Assembly (NCBI GenBank): GCA_035291905.1
Contig: DATDRF010000282.1
Location: forward strand, 1 to 14,033
Length of the DNA: 14,033 nt
Direction of reading: 5' to 3'
Origin: JACPLA01 sp035291905
GTDB taxonomy: Bacteria > Bacteroidota > Ignavibacteria > UBA10030
Below, in pieces: positions 7,139-13,467 of the stretch; position 1 is the stretch's first letter, and every line of letters starts with the position of its first letter. A program made the position numbers and the translations under genes. The notes under the pieces are model-generated. The model saw only the letters and a list, made by a program, of their open reading frames with translations, had not been told where the DNA came from and searched no databases.

Positions 7139-8439
7139 TTGTTTCCTCTTCCGGAGCCCTCGTCGTCCATAACGTTCATGACGAGACCGGAGACAAGTTT
7201 TGGATAGAAATATGTGGACTTCTGAGGCATCGTGAATCCCGCCCGGGCAACCGAGCGTACTTGGTGAATTTTTGTAGCATTCATTACAAATGCAAGCTGT
7301 GCATGACCTTTCAGGACGCTCTGATATGCCTCCTGTGCGTCGCGGACATAGTTCAAATTGCGCTTCTGCTCCTGCGCTTCCATCGATATTCCCAGAAGAT
7401 CTTTCAGGATAAGGCTATGAAGGATCGTCACATCCAGCTCCTTGACCTCCGGCGGGAGAGGATCACGAACGATCTCCGTCGGCAGGGTGGTGGGTTTGAG
7501 CGACAGGAGATAGACCGTCGAATCGCCCCCCATGAGAAGCCCAAAGGATGGAACCGAACTCGACGCAAGGGCAATCATGATTGCCTCTTCATCCTTATAT
7601 TCCCGCACGATGAAGAACCGCTCCACACTTTCAAGGAACTTGCCGCGATCGAACAAGGGAAGCGAATGTATAAGCCGGTGGGTCGGATAGATGACGAGAC
7701 CTTCGTCATCGACATTAGTAAAGAACATCATGACGTAGTTGTAGGGTTCTCTCCCCGTGTGATGCGCGGCATTGGAGCGCATCCAATCACGATATGCGAG
7801 GGCGGTTTCGTACCGATGATGTCCGTCGGCAATCAAAACCTGTTTCTCCGCAATGGCGGCACGGATGTTTTGTATCACGTCATTATCTGTCACCGTCCAC
7901 ACACTGTTCCGAACGTCATCGTAACTCACATCGATCGCGGGCTTCGTCTTCGCCACCCCGTTGAGCATCCGGTCGATCTTCTTTTCAGGATCGGAATAGA
8001 ACGAGAAGATCTGACTGAAATTGCTGTTCGTCGCCTTGAAAAGCTTGAACCGGTCCTCCTTTGGCTTTGCGAGAGTCTTCTCGTGAGGAAGCACGATCTT
8101 CTTTTCGAATTCCTCCAGCCTGCACAGCGCAACAAAACCTTTGCGTGTAACGGTCTTTCCGTCATCTCCTTCGAACTCCTGGTGGAGAACGTAGAAGGCG
8201 GGATTGGGATCTCTCATGAGAATCGCTTCAGAGATCCATTGTTTGAGCGTCGCCGCCGAAGACGCATAGCGATCTGCTTCACGGCCGAGAATCAGCCGGA
8301 CAACGTTGTAGGGGCTTCGATCATAGAGCCTCTCCTGCTGTTCCGGCGGAATAACGTCGTACGGCGGCGCAACAACATCATGAATGTCGACCTTCGACTG
8401 GTTATACCGAAAACCGCGGAAGGGAATTATTTCCGGCAT
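7135..8439 (-). CDS. DUF1015 family protein (COG4198)
   Basis: This 434-residue cytosolic protein clearly belongs to DUF1015. It has VVAPPYDVI at 22-30 and SPYNVVRLILG at 42-52. ADGHHRYETAL lies at 204-214, and the C-terminal block MPQKSTYFYPKLVSGLV at 404-420. The DGHHR motif resembles the phosphate-binding signature of ParB/sulfiredoxin-type folds that include free-serine kinases; I recall kinase activity being proposed for relatives but cannot confirm it for this protein, so function is open. The ATG at 8439 is preceded by GAGGAG only about 2 bases away, closer than usual. It is the first gene of an operon with the EamA permease (GTGA overlap), mce and uvrC. No convincing promoter was seen in the repeat-rich spacer upstream. 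Confidence 0.93.
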   Translation of the reverse strand: MPEIIPFRGFRYNQSKVDIHDVVAPPYDVIPPEQQERLYDRSPYNVVRLILGREADRYASSAATLKQWISEAILMRDPNPAFYVLHQEFEGDDGKTVTRKGFVALCRLEEFEKKIVLPHEKTLAKPKEDRFKLFKATNSNFSQIFSFYSDPEKKIDRMLNGVAKTKPAIDVSYDDVRNSVWTVTDNDVIQNIRAAIAEKQVLIADGHHRYETALAYRDWMRSNAAHHTGREPYNYVMMFFTNVDDEGLVIYPTHRLIHSLPLFDRGKFLESVERFFIVREYKDEEAIMIALASSSVPSFGLLMGGDSTVYLLSLKPTTLPTEIVRDPLPPEVKELDVTILHSLILKDLLGISMEAQEQKRNLNYVRDAQEAYQSVLKGHAQLAFVMNATKIHQVRSVARAGFTMPQKSTYFYPKLVSGLVMNVMDDEGSGRGNK

Positions 8440-8498
8440 AGCTCCTCATTGTTGGTAGGCTACTCATGACTTCTGACTCCCGTCCTCTGTTTACCCAG

Positions 8499-8517
8499 TC
8501 GGAATATCATTCCGACC
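8499..8517. repeat. 8-bp hairpin, 3-base loop
   Basis: GTCGGAAT (8499-8506) and ATTCCGAC (8510-8517) are perfect inverted arms around ATC. There is no T-tract on either side, so it is more like a repeat-family palindrome than a terminator. Confidence 0.65.
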
Positions 8518-8613
8518 TACAAAGCCCATTGGCTTCTGACTTCTGATGCTTCGACTTCGCTCAGCGACTCGACTGAGCGGCTCGTCTGAGCTCGCCGAAG
8601 ACTCGCCGAAGTC

Positions 8614-8638
8614 ATCAGTCCTGAGCCGAAGGACTGAT
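8614..8638. repeat. 9-bp hairpin, 7-base loop
   Basis: ATCAGTCCT (8614-8622) and AGGACTGAT (8630-8638) are perfect inverted arms around GAGCCGA. Its right arm runs into the tandem TGATCTC units at 8635. No T-tract follows on either strand. Confidence 0.7.
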
Positions 8639-8676
8639 CTCTGATCTCTGACTTCTGGATTCTGGATTCTGACTTT
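8635..8676. repeat. six tandem 7-bp units
   Basis: Six consecutive heptamers share the pattern TGRYTTC or TGATCTC, including two exact neighbouring pairs (8635-8648 and 8656-8669). The strict 7-base spacing with drifting unit sequence suggests an old slippage-type array. Confidence 0.75.
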
Positions 8677-8697
8677 TACCTCCTCGCTTCTTGCTCA

Positions 8698-9597
8698 TCA
8701 TTCGAATCCCAACCTCTTCATCCAGGACTCCTTACTCCTCCACCCTTCCCCGACTTTGACATGAAGATCAAGGAACACAGGTCTCTGAATGAATTGCTCA
8801 ATACGGATCCGGGCTGTCTGGCCGATCCTCTTGAGTGCAGCGCCCTTCTTCCCGATAAGGATTCCTTTTTGAGAATCCCGTTCAACGACAATGTCGGCAT
8901 TGATGTAAGTCTTCCCCTCCTCCCGCTCCTTGAACTCGCGTATCTCAACGGCCGTTGAATAAGGGATCTCTTCCTGAAACTGCTCGAAGATCGCTTCCCG
9001 GATCAGTTCCGACGCAAAGAATCGTTCAGGCTGCTCGCTGACGAACTCTTCAGGATAGAAGGGGGCATGTTCGGGAAGAGATTTCTTGAGGACCTGTCGA
9101 AGTGTCGCCAGATTTTCTCCCTTCAGGGCGGAGATGGGAACGATATCGCGGAAATGCTTCATGCCGGAGAAGTGTTCGATCAGCGGAAGAAGCGTCTCGC
9201 GAGCCACCGTGTCGGCTTTGTTGATTCCAAGGACAAGGGGTTTCGACCATTGTTTCGAAAGGACCTGGGCCTTCACCTGATCGGGGAGCTCCATTCCTTG
9301 CGAAGGCTCGGTAAGGATGAGAAGGACGTCGGCATCCTCGAGCGCGCGCCGCGCCACGAGGAGCATTTTTTCATGAAGGAGATACCGCGGTTCGAGCAGC
9401 CCCGGAGTGTCGAGAAAGATCATCTGGCTCTCTTCATCCGTGGCGATTCCGAGCACCCGCTGTCGCGTTGTTTGCGGTTTTCTTGTAACGATGGAAATCT
9501 TCTGCTCCAGGAGGGCATTCATGAGTGTTGATTTGCCGACGTTGGGTTCACCGACAATGGCTACGTAGCCGGCTTTGAACGGAAGGGACCCGGTCAT
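8698..9597 (-). CDS. era: GTPase Era
   Basis: Era is an essential GTPase that binds 16S rRNA near its 3' end during maturation of the small ribosomal subunit. All G motifs are present in 299 residues: G1 GEPNVGKS at 16-23, G2 threonines at 43-44 (PQTTR), G3 DTPG at 63-66, G4 NKAD at 126-129 and G5 SALK at 156-159. The C-terminal KH domain carries IGKKG at 248-252, and the protein ends in the usual Trp/Lys-rich tail. The length matches the family. The ATG at 9597 is the natural start seven codons before the first strand, but it lacks a recognisable Shine-Dalgarno: the bases before it are TTTTTCCTTT. A hairpin with a T-tract sits immediately upstream. A strong GAGGAGGT follows the stop codon, with no start codon after it. 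Confidence 0.97.
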   Translation of the reverse strand: MTGSLPFKAGYVAIVGEPNVGKSTLMNALLEQKISIVTRKPQTTRQRVLGIATDEESQMIFLDTPGLLEPRYLLHEKMLLVARRALEDADVLLILTEPSQGMELPDQVKAQVLSKQWSKPLVLGINKADTVARETLLPLIEHFSGMKHFRDIVPISALKGENLATLRQVLKKSLPEHAPFYPEEFVSEQPERFFASELIREAIFEQFQEEIPYSTAVEIREFKEREEGKTYINADIVVERDSQKGILIGKKGAALKRIGQTARIRIEQFIQRPVFLDLHVKVGEGWRSKESWMKRLGFE

Positions 9598-9602
9598 AAA
9601 GG

Positions 9603-9643
9603 AAAAACGTTCCGAGGTTCAAAACAAGGAGCAACACGGAACG
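9603..9643 (-). terminator. possible terminator or attenuator between glnB and era
   Basis: On the minus strand CGTTCCG (9637-9643) and CGGAACG (9608-9614) can pair across a 22-base loop, followed at once by five T (9603-9607). This is the order of an intrinsic terminator, but the loop is long and the T run short. It ends only 5 bases before the era start codon, so it could end glnB transcripts, govern era expression, or be chance. Confidence 0.4.
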
Positions 9644-9688
9644 CCTTTTCGGAAAGAGGATATGATGGGAAGAGAGTCAATGCGTTTT

Positions 9689-10027
9689 TCAGAGAGCGCC
9701 TTCTCCGGATTCCTCGGTACGGACACGAATGACATCCTCGACGGGATACACAAAGATCTTTCCGTCACCCACTTGTCCGGTCTTGGCCGCCTTGATGATC
9801 GCGGCCACAACGGCGTCGACCATCTCGTCATTGGCGATGATCTCAAGTTTGATTTTTGGCAGGAAGTCGATCTTGTACTCAGAACCGCGGTACAGTTCGG
9901 TGTGACCTTTTTGACGGCCGTAGCCTTTGACTTCCGTCAGAGTCATTCCCCTCACACCGATTTCCGAGAGCGCTTCCCTCACGTCGTCGAGCTTAAAGGG
10001 GCGGATGATTGCTTCGATCTTCTTCAT
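9689..10027 (-). CDS. glnB: nitrogen regulatory protein PII
   Basis: PII is a trimeric sensor of 2-oxoglutarate, ATP and ADP that controls nitrogen assimilation by binding partner proteins. From the ATG at 10027 it is exactly 112 residues, the standard length. The T-loop (about 37-55) contains ELYRGSEYKIDFLPK with Tyr51, the residue uridylylated in enteric PII, and Asp54 as in E. coli GlnB. The B-loop is TGQVGDGKIFV at 83-93, and Arg101/Arg103 lie in the C-terminal loop. The frame stays open for 22 more codons upstream, but those codons translate the 7-bp repeat array and are not part of the protein; AGAGA lies upstream of the chosen ATG. The neighbours are secA and era, with no amtB, glnA or glnD here. 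GlnB and GlnK types cannot be separated fully from sequence alone. Confidence 0.95.
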   Translation of the reverse strand: MKKIEAIIRPFKLDDVREALSEIGVRGMTLTEVKGYGRQKGHTELYRGSEYKIDFLPKIKLEIIANDEMVDAVVAAIIKAAKTGQVGDGKIFVYPVEDVIRVRTEESGEGAL

Positions 10028-10039
10028 TGGAATCTCTGA

Positions 10040-10121
10040 GTGATAGGTGATACGTGATTGGTGATAGGTTGTGAGGCCAATTTCACTTATCACCTATCAC
10101 CTATTACCTATTACTTATTAC
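10040..10121. repeat. inverted arrays of 7-bp units between secA and glnB
   Basis: The left arm has four heptamers GTGATAG, GTGATAC, GTGATTG, GTGATAG (10040-10067). The right arm has CACTTAT, CACCTAT, CACCTAT, TACCTAT, TACTTAT (10084-10118). The arms are inverted: a 13-base stretch at 10040-10052 is the exact reverse complement of 10088-10100. The whole occupies most of the 98-base gap between secA stop and glnB start. Transcribed, it would form a long hairpin just before glnB. Confidence 0.85.
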
Positions 10122-10125
10122 GGCT

Positions 10126-13100
10126 TTATCCCCCATGGCAATTCTTGTACTTCTTCCCGCTTCCGCATGGGCACGGGTCGTTGCGGCCGACCTTTTCGCC
10201 GACGCGGATTGGCTGAATCTTCGGAGCGCGCCCTCCCGCCTGCATTGGCTGGCCGTTGCCGCCTCCGGGAACCGGCTCTTTGTTCGCCACAAGTCCCGCA
10301 CCCGTGGCCGATTCATGCGTCATCACCATGTCTTCCCGCCGCAGCGGCCGCCGGGTCCTTTGAGCGGGGACCTGCTCGATCCGTTCGGGGAAGTACTTGA
10401 ATACGATATTCAATGCCTCATTCGATATCAGCCCCATCAATTCCATGAACATCTTGAATGCTTCGCCCTTGTATTCCACCAACGGGTCTTTCTGACCGTA
10501 TCCGCGCAAATGAATACCTTCCTTCAAGTCGTCCATCTCCCGCAGATGGTCGCGCCATTTCGCATCGATCACCTGCAACATCGCCATCTTCTCCAGTGTC
10601 GACATCAATTCCGGACTGAGCTTCTCTTCCTTCCTCCGATAGAAGTCCTCGGCAGCTTTGACGATCTCGTCGGCCACACCCTGCTCTCCCAGGGACTGGA
10701 ACTTGTCGGGAGCCATTTGAAGATCCGCCAGAAAGCGTGATCGGACCTCGTTCTTCAGGCCTTCAAGATCCCCCTCAGGATGGAATTGTTGGGATATCTC
10801 AGCGGCTGTTTCGCGCACCATATCCATGATATCATCGCGCAGCCGCTCCCCGAGCAGCGCATGACGGCGACGCGAATAAATGACCTCGCGCTGCTGGTTC
10901 ATCACGTTGTCGTATTCCAGCAGGCGCTTTCGGATTCCGTAGTTGTTCTCTTCGACTTTTCGCTGCGCCCGTTCGACAGAACGCGAGATCATAGGGTGCT
11001 CTATCGACTCCCCCTCTTTCATCCCCAGCCTCTCCATGACGCGTGAAATCCGCTCGCTCCCGAACAGCCGCATGAGATCGTCTTCCAGAGAAATGAAGAA
11101 CCTTGACGAACCGGGATCTCCCTGGCGGCCCGCCCGGCCTCTCAACTGCCGGTCGATACGTCGCGACTCGTGACGCTCGGTCCCCACGATATGGAGTCCG
11201 CCTGCATCTGCAACGCCCGGCCCGAGCTTGATGTCGGTTCCGCGCCCTGCCATGTTGGTTGCAATAGTGACGCCTCCCGGCAGTCCCGCATGAGCCACAA
11301 CTTCTGCTTCCCGCTGGTGCTGTTTGGCGTTCAGGACGTTGTGTGGGACGCCGAGGCGCTTCAACATGCGGCTGATCGTCTCCGAAACCTCGACACTGGT
11401 TGTTCCCACAAGAACGGGGCGATTCAGCTTTCGCATGTTCTCTATTTCGGTGATGACCGCGTTATATTTCTCGCGCCTCGTCTTGTATACCTGGTCATCC
11501 GCGTCGTCGCGGACCATCGGCTTGTTGGTCGGGACGACGACCACGTCAAGCTTGTAGATGTCGAAAAACTCCGGGGCTTCGGTTTCGGCGGTTCCGGTCA
11601 TGCCGGAGAGCTTCTTGTACATCCGAAAGTAGTTCTGCAGCGTGATCGTGGCAAGAGTTTGGGTATCCCGTTCCACCTTGACGCCTTCTTTTGCTTCGAT
11701 GGCCTGGTGGAGCCCCTCGGAATACCTGCGTCCCTGCAGCAGGCGTCCCGTGAACTCGTCAACGATCATCACCTTTCCGTCCTCGCTCACGACATATTCG
11801 TCATCCTTCTCATACAGGCAGTAGGCCTTCAGCAACTGGTGAATAGTGTGAATCCTGTCGCTCCGATCGGCGTAGTGCTTGTTGATTTCGTCTTTCTTGA
11901 GCTGTCTTTGTTCGGCATTCAGAGCGGCGTCATTTTCCACCACGCTGTACTCGGCCCCGATGTCGGGAATAACAAAGAGGTCCTTATCGTGGGCCGGGTA
12001 CACCTGGGCAAGGGTTTCCCGTCCCTTTTCCGTAAGATCGATGACGTGCGACTTCTCATCAATGGCGAAGTACAGTTCATCGTCAATTTCGTGCATGCGG
12101 GCAGATTGATCCCGAAGATAGACCTTCTCGGTATCCTGTACGAGACTCTTGTGGGCGGGTTCTGAAAAGATCTTGAGAAGCTGTTTATTCTTCGGGAGCC
12201 CGCGCTGAGCGCGCAGCAGTAACACCCCTGCCTCCTCGTTCTTTCCCTCCGTGAGAAGCTGCTGGGCTTCGGTCGTGATCTTTGCAACCAGATTCTTCTG
12301 GGCGTTGACCAGCCGCTCGACGTACGGCTTCATTTCATTGAACTTATGATCGTCTACATCAACAGGGCCGCTGATGATGAGGGGTGTCCGTGCTTCATCG
12401 ATCAGGACGGAATCAACTTCGTCCACAATGGCAAAGTTGTGCTGCGTCTGAACGAGCTCTTCCGGGGAGACCACCATGTTGTCGCGCAGGTAGTCGAACC
12501 CGAACTCATTGTTCGTCCCGTAGGTGATATCCGCGGCATATTGCACTCGTCTCTGGGCAGAGTCCATATGCTGCAGAATCACCCCCACCTTCAGGCCGAG
12601 ATACTCGAAGACCCTTCCCATCCACTGGCTGTCGCGCAGCGCCAGATAATCATTGACCGTGACAATGTGAACGCCCCTGCCGGGCAGGGCATTCAGATAG
12701 GCGGGCATCGTGGCAACAAGCGTTTTTCCTTCGCCCGTGGCCATTTCCGAGATTCTCCCCTGGTGCAGGACCATTCCTCCAAGCAACTGAACATCGAAGG
12801 GAACCATGTCCCACATTACTTTGCTCCCTGCGGCCTCCCACATCTCTCCCACGAGTCTCCGGCAGGCATCCTTCACAACGGCGAAGACCTCCGGGAGCAA
12901 TTCGTCAAGAATCTGATCGATCCGTTCGTCAAGCTGTTTGTTCAGCTCGTCGATCTCGTTGTAGAGCTGCTCTCTTTCGTCAAAGGGAAGGTCCTTTTCC
13001 TTCAGCAACTCCTTCTTCTCGGCAATAGAATCTTCAAGTTCCTTCGTTCCCTCTTTGATCCTGGCTCGAAACTCAACGGTTTTGTTTTTGAGTTGTTCCT

Positions 13101-13215
13101 CGGAGAGGTCACGCAACTGCTCATAGTGACGGTTGACTTCGGTCACCCGGGGATAAAGGGGCCTGATGTCGCGCTCGTGTTTGGAACCGAAGAGTTTCTT
13201 GAAAAACTGAAGCAT
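10126..13215 (-). CDS. secA: SecA, preprotein translocase ATPase
   Basis: SecA is the motor that pushes unfolded secretory proteins through SecYEG. In 1029 residues one sees the N-terminal helix, NBD1 with Walker A TGEGKT at 160-165 and DEVD at 265-268, and the preprotein cross-linking domain. NBD2 carries NMAGRGTDI at 654-662 and RGRAGRQGDPGSSRF near 692-706, followed by the helical wing/scaffold and a Gly/Pro/Gln-rich linker (~945-1005). The zinc-binding tail has Cys1015, Cys1017, Cys1026 and His1027 (CXC-X8-CH), which contacts SecB or ribosomes. Relative to the ~900-residue E. coli protein there are two helical insertions, at about 55-105 and 295-360, as seen in Bacteroidota/Chlorobi SecA. 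The ATG at 13215 is preceded by GAGAGG about 12 bases upstream. A very good promoter lies at 13255-13283. Confidence 0.98.
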   Translation of the reverse strand: MLQFFKKLFGSKHERDIRPLYPRVTEVNRHYEQLRDLSEEQLKNKTVEFRARIKEGTKELEDSIAEKKELLKEKDLPFDEREQLYNEIDELNKQLDERIDQILDELLPEVFAVVKDACRRLVGEMWEAAGSKVMWDMVPFDVQLLGGMVLHQGRISEMATGEGKTLVATMPAYLNALPGRGVHIVTVNDYLALRDSQWMGRVFEYLGLKVGVILQHMDSAQRRVQYAADITYGTNNEFGFDYLRDNMVVSPEELVQTQHNFAIVDEVDSVLIDEARTPLIISGPVDVDDHKFNEMKPYVERLVNAQKNLVAKITTEAQQLLTEGKNEEAGVLLLRAQRGLPKNKQLLKIFSEPAHKSLVQDTEKVYLRDQSARMHEIDDELYFAIDEKSHVIDLTEKGRETLAQVYPAHDKDLFVIPDIGAEYSVVENDAALNAEQRQLKKDEINKHYADRSDRIHTIHQLLKAYCLYEKDDEYVVSEDGKVMIVDEFTGRLLQGRRYSEGLHQAIEAKEGVKVERDTQTLATITLQNYFRMYKKLSGMTGTAETEAPEFFDIYKLDVVVVPTNKPMVRDDADDQVYKTRREKYNAVITEIENMRKLNRPVLVGTTSVEVSETISRMLKRLGVPHNVLNAKQHQREAEVVAHAGLPGGVTIATNMAGRGTDIKLGPGVADAGGLHIVGTERHESRRIDRQLRGRAGRQGDPGSSRFFISLEDDLMRLFGSERISRVMERLGMKEGESIEHPMISRSVERAQRKVEENNYGIRKRLLEYDNVMNQQREVIYSRRRHALLGERLRDDIMDMVRETAAEISQQFHPEGDLEGLKNEVRSRFLADLQMAPDKFQSLGEQGVADEIVKAAEDFYRRKEEKLSPELMSTLEKMAMLQVIDAKWRDHLREMDDLKEGIHLRGYGQKDPLVEYKGEAFKMFMELMGLISNEALNIVFKYFPERIEQVPAQRTRRPLRREDMVMTHESATGAGLVANKEPVPGGGNGQPMQAGGRAPKIQPIRVGEKVGRNDPCPCGSGKKYKNCHGG

Positions 13216-13254
13216 GCGAGCTTAAACCTCTCTCTTGTGGATAAAGATATTAGG

Positions 13255-13283
13255 AATATACCCCATTTTTGACAGGCAGTCAA
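13255..13283 (-). promoter_or_regulatory. secA promoter (sigma-70 type)
   Basis: On the minus strand TTGACT (13278-13283) and TATATT (13255-13260) are separated by exactly 17 bp and match the consensus at five of six positions each. Transcription would begin near 13248, giving a leader of about 33 bases before the secA ATG at 13215. No other binding motif is evident around it. Confidence 0.8.
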
Positions 13284-13307
13284 GAAAACGACGCTCAATC
13301 GGTGATC

Positions 13308-13421
13308 CTTGGTGTTCTTTGTGCCTGCACACCGAAGTGCGGGGCTGTATTTGTTTCGGCACGCAGGTGTGCCTTTGTGGTTTCAAACAGCACTAACCAC
13401 GAAGACACGAAGATCACAAAG
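13308..13421. repeat. inverted CACRAAG-type units between secA and dacB
   Basis: Three units of CTTKGTG type (13308-13314, 13317-13323, 13373-13379) face three reverse-complement CACRAAG units (13398-13404, 13406-13412, 13415-13421). The outer arms 13308-13323 and 13406-13421 pair at 13 of 16 positions. A smaller hairpin joins 13373-13382 with 13395-13404, with one G-T pair. Inside the large loop, GCACACC (13327-13333) also pairs with GGTGTGC (13366-13372). This is a 250-base divergent spacer without a gene; the promoter of the plus-strand gene is not obvious. Confidence 0.6.
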
Positions 13422-13467
13422 GTGATTCGTTTGCATCTTTGGACATTTCACTCCACATTGACCGCCG

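Larger units (their letters stand above)
8440..8697. repeat. repeat-rich spacer with 7-bp tandem units and hairpins
   Basis: This 258-base spacer between era and the DUF1015 gene contains no plausible gene. It holds 7-bp units related to TGACTTC: two at 8467-8480, two at 8537-8550 and six in tandem at 8635-8676 (two TGATCTC, TGACTTC, two TGGATTC, TGACTTT). A perfect 8-bp hairpin lies at 8499-8517 (GTCGGAAT, ATC, ATTCCGAC). A region rich in CTCAG/CGAAG words with GACTTCG (8553-8559) and CGAAGTC (8607-8613) follows. A perfect 9-bp hairpin lies at 8614-8638. The promoter for the DUF1015 operon should be near here but is not evident. Confidence 0.75.

Noticed and set aside
7135..8439. Toxin-antitoxin or defence role for the DUF1015/permease pair
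   Set aside because: Both are common housekeeping-type families, the permease is ten-helix EamA, and there is no nuclease, helicase or integrase context.
7129..8469. 446-codon open frame on the plus strand opposite the DUF1015 gene
   Set aside because: It lies entirely antisense to a clear conserved gene, has no recognisable domain, and its composition is that expected of a complementary-strand shadow.
8440..8697. CRISPR-like array
   Set aside because: The units are 7 bases with no spacers of regular length and no cas genes nearby.
10028..10093. 22-codon N-terminal extension of PII
   Set aside because: It is translated from the 7-bp repeat array; PII proteins begin at MKKIEAIIRPF and are 112 residues long, as here from 10027.
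11170..13272. Long plus-strand open frames (331 and 308 codons) opposite secA
   Set aside because: They mirror the secA codons, show no family motif and lack plausible starts; secA on the other strand is certain.
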